Notes: generated from the letters alone by a model not told the origin. Positions 1 through 10,772 are shown, numbered from the stretch's first letter. The stretch is DNA of 64,000 bases from Caballeronia sordidicola (GCF_001544455.2 NZ_FCOC02000011.1:143971-207970), one strand, 5' to 3'. Numbers and translations: made by a program.

Positions 1-275
1 TCATTAATTGCAAAATCGCGGAACAAGCGCGGTAATGAGCCGTCCAAGCCGCACTTCTGCATTTTGCGGAGCGCGTCCGGGAGCCCGCTGCGCCTGTTTT
101 TGCGCCGCCGCGACGCAAGAATTCCGAGCACTCTCCGCATCGGTTGAATAAGCGCTTTCGGGACAGCCGGCGCCGCCGATGTGGTGAAATAGCGCCTGCT
201 GAACCCACCGCCGTTTCGGGCGGAAGCAATCCCGCGTTGCCTAATACATTGTCTTATTCCACCCGGAGGTCACGT

Positions 276-2123
276 TTGGCGGGGCGCCTGTTTGATCTGC
301 TGCGCTTCAGGCGCGGACAAGCCGAGCATCGGCGGCGGCGCTTGCTGCCGGTTGCATCGTCGAACGCGCCTTTCCGTGCGTCGTCATTCGTGCGTCGCGT
401 TGTCTGGTCGCTCCACGCGCTGGCGCTTTGCGCCTTTGCGGTGCCCGCGCACGCCAAGTACGACGTGGATATCGATGCACCCCGCAGCGTGCGGTCACTG
501 CTGAAAGACCATCTGGATTTGTCGCGATTCAAGAAACGCGACGACATCAGCGACGAACAATTCGATTTCCTTGTGACGGCCACCCCGCAGGAAGTGCGCG
601 ATCTCGTTGCCACCGACGGATACTTCACGCCCGTCGTGCGTACCGACGTCAAACGCGACGGCGACAAGCGCTCCGTGACCATTTCGGTCGATCCAGGTCC
701 GCAGACCAAGGTGGCTTCCGTTTCGCTCACCTTCAAGGGGGCGATCACGGAAGAGGATCGTGCGCAGGAAAACACCGCGCGCTTCGCGTTTTCCATCCAC
801 GAGGGCGATCCTTTCTCGCAAGGCGCATGGGACGACGCGAAAAACGCGTCGCTGAAAGCGCTCCAGTCGCGGCGCTATCTGGGCGCGAAAATTTCGGAAT
901 CGAAGGCGCGGGTGAATCCGCGCACACATATTGTGGATTTGTCGGTGACGTTCGACAGCGGCCCGACCTTCACTTTCGGCAAGCTCGACGTGTCGGGTGT
1001 GCGGCGTTATCCCGAGCAGATCATCCACAACGTCAACCCCATCCACGAAGGCGATATCTACGACATCGCCCGCGTGAACGAATTGCAGCGGCAGTTGCAG
1101 AACACGCCGTATTACGCGTCAGTTGCCATAGACGCCGACAACGACGTGACCAAGCCCGTCGAAACGCCGATGCACCTGAAGGTCAGCGAATATCCGTACA
1201 ACAGCGTGCGCTACGGCGTGGGCTATGCAACGGATACCGGGCCGCACATTCAGGGCGCCTATAGCTATCTGGACACGTTCGGGAAGGCTTATCCGTTCAC
1301 GGTGTCGGGGCGTATCGACCAGACGCAGCAGTATGGACAGGTCCAGCTCGCCATGCCGCCGGGCAACCGGGCGTGGGTGAACAGCGTGCTCGCGTCGTAC
1401 ACCAACACCAATGTGTCCGATACACGCATCTACAGCGCCCGCGCGGGCGTGCAGCGTTCGCGCTCGCTGCAGAACATCGACACCACGTATGCGCTGCTTT
1501 TCTATGACGATCGGCTAACGCAGAACGTTGGACCGCCTACGACGAGCCGCGCGCTGGTACCTTCGTGGCAATGGGTGCGCCGCAACGTGGACGATCCGCT
1601 GTTTCCGCGCTCGGGCAACCTGATTCGCGCCGAAGCCGATTTCGCGATCAAGGGCATTCTCACCGACCAGACGTTCGGCCGTGTCTACACGAACCTGCTG
1701 CAATATCTGCCGCTTGGCAAGCGCGACCTGTTCGTGTTCCGGGCGGAGTTCGGCGGCGTGTTCACGGCGGGCGGGTCGAGCGGAATTCCGGCGTCGCTGC
1801 TGTTTCGCGCGGGCGGCGCCAATTCGGTACGGGGTTATGGCTATCAAAGTATTGGTCACGATGTTGGAGGCTCGGTGTTGCCGACCAAATATCTGATGAC
1901 GGGCAGCACTGAATATCAGCACTGGTTTTCGCACGACTGGGGCGGCGCGGCCTTCTTCGACATAGGCGCCGCCGCCGACACCTGGAGCGAGCGGGTCTTC
2001 GAACCCGGCGCGGGCGTCGGCGTGCGCTGGCGCAGTCCGGTTGGACCCGTGAACGTGGACGTTGCATATGGTTTCAAGAACCGGGACATCCGTCCGTACC
2101 TGACGCTTGGAATTGCCTTTTGA
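276..2123 (+). CDS. tamA: TamA, outer-membrane Omp85-family translocation/assembly subunit
   Basis: Outer-membrane partner of TamB. The TAM complex is known to help insert outer-membrane proteins and move lipids across the envelope. The protein has a signal-like segment (RRVVWSLHALALCAFAVPAHA, ending AHA|K), POTRA-type repeats, and a C-terminal Omp85 barrel with the motif RAGGANSVRGYGYQSIG and a final phenylalanine (LGIAF), typical of barrel proteins. The frame is open from a TTG at 144. I prefer the TTG at 276 because GGAGG (265-269) lies 6 nt upstream, giving 615 residues; the start is the uncertain part. The long basic segment before the signal core is unusual. tamB follows after 28 nt, so the two are probably one transcription unit. 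Confidence 0.9.
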   Translation: MAGRLFDLLRFRRGQAEHRRRRLLPVASSNAPFRASSFVRRVVWSLHALALCAFAVPAHAKYDVDIDAPRSVRSLLKDHLDLSRFKKRDDISDEQFDFLVTATPQEVRDLVATDGYFTPVVRTDVKRDGDKRSVTISVDPGPQTKVASVSLTFKGAITEEDRAQENTARFAFSIHEGDPFSQGAWDDAKNASLKALQSRRYLGAKISESKARVNPRTHIVDLSVTFDSGPTFTFGKLDVSGVRRYPEQIIHNVNPIHEGDIYDIARVNELQRQLQNTPYYASVAIDADNDVTKPVETPMHLKVSEYPYNSVRYGVGYATDTGPHIQGAYSYLDTFGKAYPFTVSGRIDQTQQYGQVQLAMPPGNRAWVNSVLASYTNTNVSDTRIYSARAGVQRSRSLQNIDTTYALLFYDDRLTQNVGPPTTSRALVPSWQWVRRNVDDPLFPRSGNLIRAEADFAIKGILTDQTFGRVYTNLLQYLPLGKRDLFVFRAEFGGVFTAGGSSGIPASLLFRAGGANSVRGYGYQSIGHDVGGSVLPTKYLMTGSTEYQHWFSHDWGGAAFFDIGAAADTWSERVFEPGAGVGVRWRSPVGPVNVDVAYGFKNRDIRPYLTLGIAF

Positions 2124-2151
2124 TGAGCTTGCATAACGTGTTTTTTCGCGC

Positions 2152-5100
2152 ATGACGGAACGCAACGGCCAAACCCCTGGTGAGCAAGCGGACCCTTCGG
2201 AGGGCCGGGGCAATGACACGTCTGCTGACACCGTTCCGGCACCCAAGAAGCCGCGCGGCGGCTGGCGGCGTCTGGCCAAGTGGCTGGGCGGCATTGTCCT
2301 GGTCATCGTTCTATGCTTCGCCCTTGGCCTTGCAATGATCTTGTACGGCTTGAATAGCGAACGCGGCACGCGTTACGTGTGGCAGGCCGCTACGTCCCTG
2401 CTGGGCGGCCGCTTGAGCGGTACGCTCGATGGCGGCGCGATCTCGACCGGCCTGCGTTTGCGCAACGTGCACTGGAAAAGTCTCGACGGCGCGGGTACGG
2501 ATATCGCGGTGGACAGCGTCTCCGGCCGATGGGAACTGACGCGCGCGCCGCTGCGGTTCACCATCGATTATTTGCATGTGGGAACGGTCGACGCCCGGAT
2601 TGCGCCATCGCAGAAAAGCAGCGGCCCGGTCCAGTTGCCGACGGATTTGCGCTTGCCAATCCAGCTTGTTATCAGCGACGTCACGCTCGACAAGCTGCGC
2701 CTGCACGAAGGCGCGACGACCACGGAGTTTTCCCGCCTCGCGCTCTCGGGTCATAGCGACGGACGCCATCATGCAGCCACTGTCCAGCGCCTCGATACAC
2801 CATTCGGTGCTGTCACGGCGGCGTTGAAACTCGATGGTGGCGCGCGGCCGTTTCCGCTGACGGGCGACCTTGGATATTCCGGCAAGGTGAGCGACGAAAC
2901 CGTGCAGGTCGCCGCGCGCCTCGCGGGGTCGCTTGAAAACCTGACGGCGGATATCGATGCAAGCGGCATGAAGCTGAAGGGCAGTGCGCACGTGGAGGCC
3001 GAGCCGTTTGGCGAGGTGCCGCTCAAGCGCGCGCTCGTAAGCGTAGATCACGTGAATCCGCAGGCGTTCAGCGCGAGCGCGCCGTTCGCGGACCTCGCGC
3101 TGCGAGCCGAATTGAAGCCCGATCCAGCAACGCCCAACGCGCTTGTGGTGACCGGGCCCGTTTCCATTGTGAATGCGAAGCCGGGCACGGTGGACAAGCA
3201 GTTGATTCCGCTGATCGACGCGCGTGCGAACGTGAAACTCGATGCATCCGAGCAGACCATCTCGGGCTTGAATGTGCGTCTCTTGAAGGAGGCGACGCTC
3301 ACAGGCGGCGGAGCCTTGAAAGATGGCAAGGGCGAGTTCGACCTGAAAGTGGCGAAACTCGATTTGAGCCAGATCGAATCGACGATCCGGCCGACGCAGT
3401 TTGGTGGCCCGATCGGCATCAAGCTTGCCGGCGACACGCAGACCATCACCCTCGATCTCAACGACGCCAAAGCCGCGTTGCGCGCGCAAGGCAAGATCAC
3501 GCTGGACGCAAGGCAGACCGCCTTCGATAACGTGAAGTTGACTGCGGGGACCGGGCGTATTGAATTAAGCGGCGCGCTCAAGAAAGACGTGCATTCGACC
3601 TACGATGTGAAAGCGAAGATTGTTGATTTCAATCCGCTGCTGTTGTCCGAGCAACTGATCGCAACGCCGCCGCCCGCGAAGGGTGCCAAAAAGCCTGCTG
3701 CAAAACCGCGCACCATCGAAGCACGCGTGAATGGAACGCTCTCGGCCACCGGCGTTCTCGCGCCAGTGCTCACTACCAAAGCGCAATTCAAGCTGGGCGA
3801 AAGCGTCTACGACAACCTGCCGCTCACCGGCGCGGGCACCATTCAGGTCGTGGGCATGCGCATCCTGCCCAGTAACGCGACGCTTTCCATCGCGGGAAAT
3901 AATGTGGATCTGAACGGTAGTTTCGGTACGCCGAGCGATCGATTGCGTTTTCGCATCGACGCCCCGCAGCTCGAACGTTTGGGATTTGGCCTCGCGGGTC
4001 TCGTCAAGGCGGACGGCGATCTGACCGGTTCCTTTGCGCATCCGAACGTGGCCGCGAACTATCAGGCAGACAGCGTGGTGTTCGGCGCCAATCGCGTGGG
4101 ACATGCGGAAGGACGGGCCGAAGCGCGCGATGGCGCCAACGGAGCGCTGGTTTTCACGTTGAAGGCGCGCGATCTCAGCACTGACGGCGTCGATCTTTCG
4201 AGTCTCGATGCGAATTTGAACGGCACGCGCGCCAATCACACGCTCAACGCAACGGCCGTTGGAAAGTTGCGAGGCAACGCGGTCAATCTGACGCTCGCTG
4301 CAAACGGCCGGCTGACCGACGCCCGCGACGGCGCGCATTGGGACGGCACGGTCACGCGGTTGTCGAATAAAGGCACGCCGAATCTGAATCTCGAAACACC
4401 GCTTACCGTGAGCTACGCCCCGAATCACATTGCGCTGGGCGCAACGCGGTTGTCGGCGGAAGGCGCCGCGCTCGACCTGAAGTCGTTCGCGTTCGACAAC
4501 GGCAGGATCAGTTCCGCGGGATCGCTCACCAACCTTTCCGTGCTCCGGATGCTCGAAATCCGCGAGGAACTAATGGGTGGTCCGCCGCCCATCAAGACCG
4601 ATCTCGTATTCGACGGCGACTGGAACTTCGCGCTTGGCGCCACCGCAACGGGCTACATGCAAGTGAAGCGGCGCGGCGGCGACGTGTCCATCGACGCCGC
4701 CCGTGGCGTCGCTGCGCTCGGCATCACGGACATTGCAGCCCGCGCCGATTTCACCGGCGGCAACCGGCTTAACGCTACGCTGCATGCACAGGCGTCGCGT
4801 ATCGGCGTGATCGACGCCAATGTCCACACTACGCTGGTTTCGCGCGACGGTGTCTTGACCGTGTCCGACGAAGCGCCGCTGAACGGCAGCATTGACGCCA
4901 GCGTGCCGACGCTGCGTACAACGGGCGGGCTGATCGGCCCGACCTATTTGCTCGATGGCCGGCTTGGCCTGAAGCTGACCATTGCGGGAATCGTGGCCAA
5001 GCCGACTGTGTCCGGCATGCTGACGGGCGACGCGCTTTCGGTAACGGTGATCGACCAGGGCGTGCAGTTGAAGGACGGCGTCATTCGTATAGCGTTGTCG

Positions 5101-6207
5101 GAAAATCTCGTCGATTTGCAGCAGGTCGAGTTCCACGGCGCGAGCGGCACGTTGCGCGCAACCGGCAAGGTGCGGCTCGATCAGGATCAGCCGGATCTGA
5201 CGGCGAGCATTATTGCGGACAAGCTTGAGTTGTTCGCGTCGCCGGACCGGCAACTGCAATTGTCGGGCAGCGCGTCGGTGGCAAATGCTGGTTTGAAGGG
5301 CGGCATCAATATCGATGGCAAGTTCACCGTCGATCACGCGCTTTTCGACTTGCCGGAGCAATCCGCGCCGTCGCTTGGCGATGACGTCGTGATCGTGCGT
5401 CCCGACGGCACGGTGAAGGGCGAGGATCAGCATGTGATCGCGACTGGCGAGAAACCGGTGGGGGCGTTTGCGCCGCGCGCGAATATCGATATCGACCTCG
5501 GGCAGAGGTTCCGTTTCCGTGGCGCGGGCGCCGACCTGGGTCTCGCCGGCACCATCACCGCCATGAGCGCGCCGAACATGCCGCTGCGCGCGGTCGGCAA
5601 CGTGCGGGTCACGCCGGGTTCAACGTACACGGCGTTCGGGCGGAAACTTGGCATCGAGAACGGATTTTTCACGTTCAACGGCCCGGTCACGAATCCCGGC
5701 ATCAACATCCTCGCAATGCGGCGCAACCAGGAAATCGAAGCGGGCGTGCAAGTCACGGGAACGGTGCAGGCGCCCAACGCCAAGCTGATTTCCGAGCCGA
5801 ACGTGCCGGACAACGAAAAGCTGTCGTGGCTGCTGTTCGGGCATGGCACGGACCAGGGCAACAACGTGGGCCAGCAAAGCGCGATGACCAACGCACTGGC
5901 ATTGCTTGGAAGCGCAAGCGGCAAGCGCATCGCGCAGACCTTCGGGCTCGATGAGTTTTCCATCGGCACGAGTGAGGTCGGGCTGACCGATCCGCAAGTT
6001 GTGATGCTCTCGAAGGCAATCAATGAACGGCTCGTGCTCGGTTACGAGCAGGGGCTGCAATCCGCAAGCAACGCCATCAAGATGACGCTGAGCCTTTCCC
6101 GTTTCTGGTCCGTTTCCGCGTATGGCGGCACGTTCCAGGGGCTCGACCTGCTTTACACGCGACGCTTTGATTCGTGGGCGCGAAGGAACCGGCCCTCAGA
6201 AAAGTAG
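2152..6207 (+). CDS. tamB: TamB, translocation/assembly module inner-membrane protein
   Basis: 1351-residue AsmA/YtfN-like protein. It is anchored by one N-terminal membrane segment (about residues 45-70, GGIVLVIVLCFALGLAMILYG) and followed by a very long periplasmic beta-rich repeat region. The C-terminal TamB domain (about 1000-1351) is recognisable from its family sequence, with NVRVTPGSTYTAFGRKL, GLDEFSIGTSEVG and LGYEQGLQSASNAIKMTLSL. It spans the periplasm and contacts TamA, whose gene is immediately upstream. The first 35 residues are hydrophilic and proline-rich before the anchor, so the ATG at 2152 is plausible though no strong ribosome-binding site is seen. A bidirectional terminator follows. 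Confidence 0.93.
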   Translation: MTERNGQTPGEQADPSEGRGNDTSADTVPAPKKPRGGWRRLAKWLGGIVLVIVLCFALGLAMILYGLNSERGTRYVWQAATSLLGGRLSGTLDGGAISTGLRLRNVHWKSLDGAGTDIAVDSVSGRWELTRAPLRFTIDYLHVGTVDARIAPSQKSSGPVQLPTDLRLPIQLVISDVTLDKLRLHEGATTTEFSRLALSGHSDGRHHAATVQRLDTPFGAVTAALKLDGGARPFPLTGDLGYSGKVSDETVQVAARLAGSLENLTADIDASGMKLKGSAHVEAEPFGEVPLKRALVSVDHVNPQAFSASAPFADLALRAELKPDPATPNALVVTGPVSIVNAKPGTVDKQLIPLIDARANVKLDASEQTISGLNVRLLKEATLTGGGALKDGKGEFDLKVAKLDLSQIESTIRPTQFGGPIGIKLAGDTQTITLDLNDAKAALRAQGKITLDARQTAFDNVKLTAGTGRIELSGALKKDVHSTYDVKAKIVDFNPLLLSEQLIATPPPAKGAKKPAAKPRTIEARVNGTLSATGVLAPVLTTKAQFKLGESVYDNLPLTGAGTIQVVGMRILPSNATLSIAGNNVDLNGSFGTPSDRLRFRIDAPQLERLGFGLAGLVKADGDLTGSFAHPNVAANYQADSVVFGANRVGHAEGRAEARDGANGALVFTLKARDLSTDGVDLSSLDANLNGTRANHTLNATAVGKLRGNAVNLTLAANGRLTDARDGAHWDGTVTRLSNKGTPNLNLETPLTVSYAPNHIALGATRLSAEGAALDLKSFAFDNGRISSAGSLTNLSVLRMLEIREELMGGPPPIKTDLVFDGDWNFALGATATGYMQVKRRGGDVSIDAARGVAALGITDIAARADFTGGNRLNATLHAQASRIGVIDANVHTTLVSRDGVLTVSDEAPLNGSIDASVPTLRTTGGLIGPTYLLDGRLGLKLTIAGIVAKPTVSGMLTGDALSVTVIDQGVQLKDGVIRIALSENLVDLQQVEFHGASGTLRATGKVRLDQDQPDLTASIIADKLELFASPDRQLQLSGSASVANAGLKGGINIDGKFTVDHALFDLPEQSAPSLGDDVVIVRPDGTVKGEDQHVIATGEKPVGAFAPRANIDIDLGQRFRFRGAGADLGLAGTITAMSAPNMPLRAVGNVRVTPGSTYTAFGRKLGIENGFFTFNGPVTNPGINILAMRRNQEIEAGVQVTGTVQAPNAKLISEPNVPDNEKLSWLLFGHGTDQGNNVGQQSAMTNALALLGSASGKRIAQTFGLDEFSIGTSEVGLTDPQVVMLSKAINERLVLGYEQGLQSASNAIKMTLSLSRFWSVSAYGGTFQGLDLLYTRRFDSWARRNRPSEK

Positions 6208-6211
6208 GGAT

Positions 6212-6252
6212 GAAAAAAGAGCCGTTCAACGTCAGTTGAACGGCTCTTGTCT
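6212..6252. terminator. Bidirectional terminator between tamB and metG
   Basis: A perfect 13-bp stem (AGAGCCGTTCAAC at 6218-6230, loop GTCA, GTTGAACGGCTCT at 6235-6247) is flanked on the left by six A residues (6213-6218), which read as a U tract on the minus strand, and on the right by a weak T-rich tail. It lies between the convergent ends of tamB and metG and can serve both. Confidence 0.85.
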
Positions 6253-6269
6253 TCGCTCAGCCCGTGCCT

Positions 6270-8399
6270 TTACTTCACGCGCATTCCCGGTTTTGCGCCG
6301 CTGTGCGGCTCAAGGATATACAGGCCGGGTTCCGCTCTTTCGTCGTCGGACGAAGCAGCCAGCACCATGCCTTCCGACAGGCCGAACTTCATCTTGCGCG
6401 GCGCCAGGTTCGCGACCATCACCGTGAACTTGCCGATCAGATCGCTCGGTTGGTATGCCGACTTGATGCCGGAAAACACATTGCGCGTTTTCTCTTCGCC
6501 AACGTCCAGCGTCAATTGCAGCAGTTTGTCCGATCCTTCCACGGCCGTGCAATCCACGATCTTCGCAATACGCAGATCGACTTTCGCGAAATCATCGATG
6601 GAAATCGTGCCTTCTGCTTCCGGCGCTTTTTCCTTCACGGCTTTCTTCGACGCCGACGCCGATGCCGGTGCAGCAACCGAAGCCGCAGCCTGACCCGGCG
6701 CGACCGATTCACGATTCGCTGCGATCAACGCCTCGATCTGTTTCGGATCCACGCGCGTCATCAGGTGTTTATACGCGTTGATCGGCTGCGAAGCGCTGAG
6801 CGGCGTGGCTGCATGGGCCCAAACGAGCGGCTTGATGCCGAGAAACGCTTCCACCGATTCCGCCAGCAACGGCAACACCGGCTTCAACGCAAGCGACAGC
6901 AGCCTGAATGCCTCCAGGCTGACGCTGCAGGTTTCGTGCAGCGCGGCCGCGTTCGCCGGGTCCTTCGCCTGATCCCAAGGCTTCGAGGTATCGACATAAC
7001 CGTTGACCGTATCGGCGAGTTCCATGGTCGTGCGCAGCGCGCGGCCGTATTCGCGCGCTTCGTATAGCGCCGCGATCTGCGGAATAGTCGCCCGCAATTG
7101 CTGCAACATTGGGTGATTCATCGCGCTGTCCTGCACGCGGCCATCGAAACGCTTGATCAGGAAACCCGCCGCCCGGCTCGCAATATTGATGTACTTGCCG
7201 ACCAGATCGCTATTGACGCGCGCCTGAAAATCCTCGAGATTCAGGTCGATGTCTTCCATGGTGTGGTTCAGCTTCGCCGCGTAGTAATAGCGCAGCCACT
7301 CGGGATTGATGCCTGTATCGATTACGCTTTTCGCCGTGATGAACGTGCCGCGCGACTTCGACATCTTGGCGCCGTCGACGGTGAGAAAACCGTGAGCGAA
7401 CACGTTAGTTGGCGTTCTATGACCGGAAAACTGCAGCATGGCCGGCCAGAACAGCGTGTGGAAATACAGGATGTCCTTGCCGATGAAGTGATATTGCTCC
7501 GTTTTCGATCCCGGCCGGATCCACTCTTCGAAATCGAGGCCGCGCGCATCCGCCAGGTTCTTGAAGCTGGCGTAATAGCCAACGGGCGCGTCTACCCAGA
7601 CATAGAAATATTTGCCGGGCGCGCCCGGAATTTCAAAGCCAAAATAGGGCGAATCGCGCGAGATGTCCCAGTCGGCGAGCTTCGCTTCGCCTTTGTCGCC
7701 AAGCCATTCACGCATCTTGTTCGTGGCTTCCGGCTGCGCGAGGCCGCTGACCCAGCCGCGCAGAAAATCTTCGCAGCGCGGGTCGGAGAGACGGAAAAAG
7801 TAGTGCGTCGACGTCTTGCGGACCGGCGTTGCACCCGACACCACCGAATACGGGTTGATCAGGTCGAGCGGCTGGTAAGTCGAGCCGCAGACTTCGCAGT
7901 TGTCGCCATATTGGTCCTTCGCGCCACATTTCGGGCATTCGCCCTTGATGAAGCGGTCCGGCAGAAACATTTCCTTGACCGGGTCGTAGGCTTGCTCGAT
8001 CTCGCGCGCATCGATCAGACCGGCTTCCTGCAGCGACTTATAGATGGATTCGCACAGGACGCGGTTTTCTTCGGCGTCGGTTGAGTAATAGTTGTCAAAC
8101 GAGATGCCGAAACTGTCGAAATCGCGCTTGTGTTCCTTGCCTACGCGTTCGATCAGCTCTTTCGGCGTAATGCCTTCCTGCTCGGCGCGCAGCATGATCG
8201 GCGTGCCGTGGGTGTCGTCGGCACCGACGTAATAGACCTCGTGACCGTGCATTCGCAGCGTCCGGACCCAGATATCCGTCTGGATATATTCGACCATGTG
8301 GCCGATATGAATCTGACCGTTCGCGTACGGAAGCGCGGACGTGACCAGAATTCGGCGATGAGCGGGGGCGGAGGCGGGAATCGGTGTTGACGATGACAT
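6270..8399 (-). CDS. metG: Methionine--tRNA ligase (MetRS)
   Basis: Class I aminoacyl-tRNA synthetase that charges tRNA-Met. The N-terminal HIGH-like motif is in [20 protein letters not shown] zinc-knuckle region has the cysteine pairs CPKCGAKD and CEVCGS. The KMSKS loop is KMSKSRGTF. After an Ala/Lys-rich linker, a C-terminal tRNA-binding (OB-fold, Arc1p-like) domain covers about the last 110 residues ([16 protein letters not shown]...). Length, 709 residues, is normal for a dimeric long-form MetRS with this appended domain. Monocistronic on the minus strand, back to back with the OmpA-like lipoprotein region. Confidence 0.97.
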   Translation of the reverse strand: MSSSTPIPASAPAHRRILVTSALPYANGQIHIGHMVEYIQTDIWVRTLRMHGHEVYYVGADDTHGTPIMLRAEQEGITPKELIERVGKEHKRDFDSFGISFDNYYSTDAEENRVLCESIYKSLQEAGLIDAREIEQAYDPVKEMFLPDRFIKGECPKCGAKDQYGDNCEVCGSTYQPLDLINPYSVVSGATPVRKTSTHYFFRLSDPRCEDFLRGWVSGLAQPEATNKMREWLGDKGEAKLADWDISRDSPYFGFEIPGAPGKYFYVWVDAPVGYYASFKNLADARGLDFEEWIRPGSKTEQYHFIGKDILYFHTLFWPAMLQFSGHRTPTNVFAHGFLTVDGAKMSKSRGTFITAKSVIDTGINPEWLRYYYAAKLNHTMEDIDLNLEDFQARVNSDLVGKYINIASRAAGFLIKRFDGRVQDSAMNHPMLQQLRATIPQIAALYEAREYGRALRTTMELADTVNGYVDTSKPWDQAKDPANAAALHETCSVSLEAFRLLSLALKPVLPLLAESVEAFLGIKPLVWAHAATPLSASQPINAYKHLMTRVDPKQIEALIAANRESVAPGQAAASVAAPASASASKKAVKEKAPEAEGTISIDDFAKVDLRIAKIVDCTAVEGSDKLLQLTLDVGEEKTRNVFSGIKSAYQPSDLIGKFTVMVANLAPRKMKFGLSEGMVLAASSDDERAEPGLYILEPHSGAKPGMRVK

Positions 8400-8757
8400 A
8401 AGGCGCTGGCCTGCGGTTGAAGATTCAGTGAATGCGTGAAAAAGCGAATCACGATTCTAGCAGGAGGAAGGCGCGGCGCCGGGGCGGGGGAGTTGGCGTA
8501 CGCGAGGATGAACCTCGGGCGTTCTTAAATTCCGGACGAAAAAAAACCGGGGCAATATAGCGGGCCCCGGAGCAACAACGACAAGAGGAGAATGGCACGT
8601 GGCGGCACAACACACTGCCAGCCACCTACCGTTAATACAGACACACGCCGCGCGGCCAAAGTTTCAAATATTTTCTGATTCCCGCGATATTTTCGGGAAT
8701 CGATCAAAACCCCGGCGATGCGGCGAAACTGTCAATCTCCCTTGTAAATCAATCCGC
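8400..8757. other. Gene-free stretch downstream of the OmpA-like lipoprotein gene and upstream of metG
   Basis: No convincing gene. It holds a strong minus-strand terminator (8539-8570) and a second 8-bp hairpin (GATTCCCG 8677-8684 / CGGGAATC 8694-8701) just after the lipoprotein stop. The metG leader occupies 8400-8530. The nearly 190 nt between lipoprotein stop and terminator could be a long 3' UTR or a 3'-derived small RNA. Confidence 0.5.
8539..8570 (-). terminator. Rho-independent terminator of the minus-strand lipoprotein transcript
   Basis: Stem CCGGGGC (8547-8553) / GCCCCGG (8564-8570). On the minus strand it is followed by eight U residues (A-run at 8539-8546). It ends transcription coming from the OmpA-like lipoprotein gene before metG. 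Confidence 0.8.
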
Positions 8758-9414
8758 TTACTGCACCTGTCCAGGCTGAGCCGTGGCGCGCAGATAAATT
8801 TCAACGCGACGGTTCTGCGCACGGCCGGCTTCGGTGGAATTGTCGGCGATAGGCTGGGTCTGGCCCATGCCTTGCGCCGCCAGACGCTGCGCCGCTACGC
8901 CATGACCGGCGAGGTACGACGCCACGCTTTGCGCGCGATTTTGCGACAACGTCTGGTTGTAGGCCGGCTGGCCGGTGCTATCCGTATGGCCAACCACCTG
9001 GGCCACCAGTTCCGGGTGCTGCACCAGCGTCTGCGTGACCTGATCGAGCACCGGCGCGAAGGTCGGCTTGATTGCGTAGCTGTTGGTATCGAAGGAAATT
9101 GCGTTCGGAATGTTTACCTTCAGCGAACCATCCTGCTGCTCGGTCACTTGCGTGCCCGTGCCTTGCGTGGCGCCCGTCAGCTTGCCCTTGATGGCCTGCC
9201 AGTTGTAACCGGTAATGCCGCCCGCCGCCGCACCTACGCCCGCGCCGATTGCCGCGCCCTTGCCGCCGCCGAAGATCGCGCCAAGGCCCGCGCCGGTCGC
9301 GGCGCCAATACCCGTGCCGACTGCGGCATTGTTGCCCTGCTGGGTGGCGCAACCGGCGACCAGCGCGCCGGCTACTGCGATTACGGACAAGCGCGTCATC
9401 ATTTTCGAGTTCAT
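8758..9414 (-). CDS. OmpA-family lipoprotein with glycine-zipper domain (YiaD-like)
   Basis: Predicted outer-membrane lipoprotein of 218 residues. The lipobox LVAGC puts the lipidated cysteine at residue 22. A glycine-zipper segment follows (GTGIGAATGAGLGAIFGGG and on to about residue 75). The C-terminal OmpA-like peptidoglycan-binding domain occupies about residues 110-215, with VVGHTDSTGQPAYNQTLSQ and RAQNRRVEIYL. The frame opens at 9435, but the ATG at 9414 has GGAG 8 nt upstream and gives a normal signal peptide. The role is probably envelope anchoring to peptidoglycan. It is divergent from apbC and has its own terminator. Confidence 0.88.
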   Translation of the reverse strand: MNSKMMTRLSVIAVAGALVAGCATQQGNNAAVGTGIGAATGAGLGAIFGGGKGAAIGAGVGAAAGGITGYNWQAIKGKLTGATQGTGTQVTEQQDGSLKVNIPNAISFDTNSYAIKPTFAPVLDQVTQTLVQHPELVAQVVGHTDSTGQPAYNQTLSQNRAQSVASYLAGHGVAAQRLAAQGMGQTQPIADNSTEAGRAQNRRVEIYLRATAQPGQVQ

Positions 9415-9683
9415 TGTCATTTCTCCAGGATTCAATCAAGGCAGCCGCCCGGTGAACGCAGGAGTTCCCCGTGGGGTCTTCCGGCGAGCCGTTGCGCCTG
9501 CCACTACAATACGGTCAAGGATTCAAGCGATTAAAACGATGCGTCCCCAGACCATGGCAGCGTGGGATAGTGCAGTGCACGCGTCCGTCACGCAATGTCG
9601 TGCAACAATTCCTTTCAAATTTCATACCGCGTGCGCGAAAGTGTTCGATCCCTTTTCGCAACAAGCGTTCCCACGGAGTCTCG

Positions 9684-10772
9684 ATGAGTCTTGATCGCGC
9701 CCAGATCGACACCGCCCTCGGCGGTCTGATCGATCCCAATACCAGCCGCTCTTTTGCGGACACTAAAAGCATTCGCAACGTGACCATAGACGGCGCCAAT
9801 GTCGGCGTCAATCTCGTGCTGGGCTATCCGGCGAAAAGTCAGTTCGAGGCTATACGCACGCTCGTGTCCGACACAATCACCAAGGTGCCCGGCGTGGCCG
9901 GCGTACGCGTGGATGTATCGTCGCAAGTGGTGGCGCACGCCGTCCAGCGCGGCGTGAAATTGTTGCCGAACGTCAAGAACATCATTGCGGTGGCGTCGGG
10001 CAAGGGCGGTGTCGGCAAAAGCACGACCGCAGTGAACCTGGCGCTTGCGCTGGCTTCGGAAGGCGCGTCGGTCGGCATGCTGGACGCCGATATCTACGGC
10101 CCCTCGCTGCCCATGATGCTCGGCATCAGCGGCCGGCCGGAGTCTCCCGATAATCAATCGATGAACCCGCTGGTCGGCCACGGCATCCAGGCGAATTCCA
10201 TCGGCTTTCTGATCGAACAGGACAATCCGATGGTCTGGCGCGGCCCGATGGTCACGTCCGCGCTCGAACAATTGCTGCGCCAGACCAACTGGAAGGATCT
10301 GGATTACCTGGTCGTGGACATGCCGCCGGGCACGGGCGACATCCAGCTCACGCTGTCGCAGAAAGTGCCGGTGACGGGCGCGGTAATCGTCACCACGCCG
10401 CAGGATATCGCGCTGCTCGACGCCAAGAAGGGCTTGAAGATGTTCGAGAAGGTCGGCATTCCAATCTTAGGCATTGTCGAGAACATGAGCACGCATATCT
10501 GCTCCAATTGCGGCCACGAAGAACATATCTTCGGCGCGGGCGGCGGCGAGCGCATGTCGAAGGAATATGGCGTGCCGGTGCTTGGCAGCCTGCCGCTGGA
10601 TATCGCCATCCGCGAGAAAACCGATGCCGGCCAGCCGACCGTGGTGTCGCAGCCGGACAGCAAGATCGCCGAGGCGTACCGGTCGATCGCGCGCAAGGTT
10701 GCGATCGCGATTGCGGAACGCCAGCGCGACATGACCTCGATGTTCCCGAGCATCGTGGTGCAGAACACCTGA
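9684..10772 (+). CDS. apbC: Iron-sulfur cluster carrier protein ApbC/Mrp
   Basis: Cytosolic P-loop ATPase of the Mrp/NBP35 family that holds and transfers Fe-S clusters. The N-terminal MIP18/DUF59-like domain covers about residues 1-90. The deviant Walker A is GKGGVGKSTTAVN (about residue 107), and VDMPPGTGDIQLT is the Mrp signature. A CxxC pair (CSNCGHEEHIFG) carries the cluster at the dimer interface. The frame extends upstream to 9471, but the ATG at 9684 preceded by GGAG (9675-9678) gives 362 residues, the usual length. Confidence 0.95.
   Translation: MSLDRAQIDTALGGLIDPNTSRSFADTKSIRNVTIDGANVGVNLVLGYPAKSQFEAIRTLVSDTITKVPGVAGVRVDVSSQVVAHAVQRGVKLLPNVKNIIAVASGKGGVGKSTTAVNLALALASEGASVGMLDADIYGPSLPMMLGISGRPESPDNQSMNPLVGHGIQANSIGFLIEQDNPMVWRGPMVTSALEQLLRQTNWKDLDYLVVDMPPGTGDIQLTLSQKVPVTGAVIVTTPQDIALLDAKKGLKMFEKVGIPILGIVENMSTHICSNCGHEEHIFGAGGGERMSKEYGVPVLGSLPLDIAIREKTDAGQPTVVSQPDSKIAEAYRSIARKVAIAIAERQRDMTSMFPSIVVQNT

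Noticed and set aside
8525..8707. 60-codon minus-strand frame
   Set aside because: It reads through the terminator stem and U tract, so it is most likely untranslated 3' sequence.
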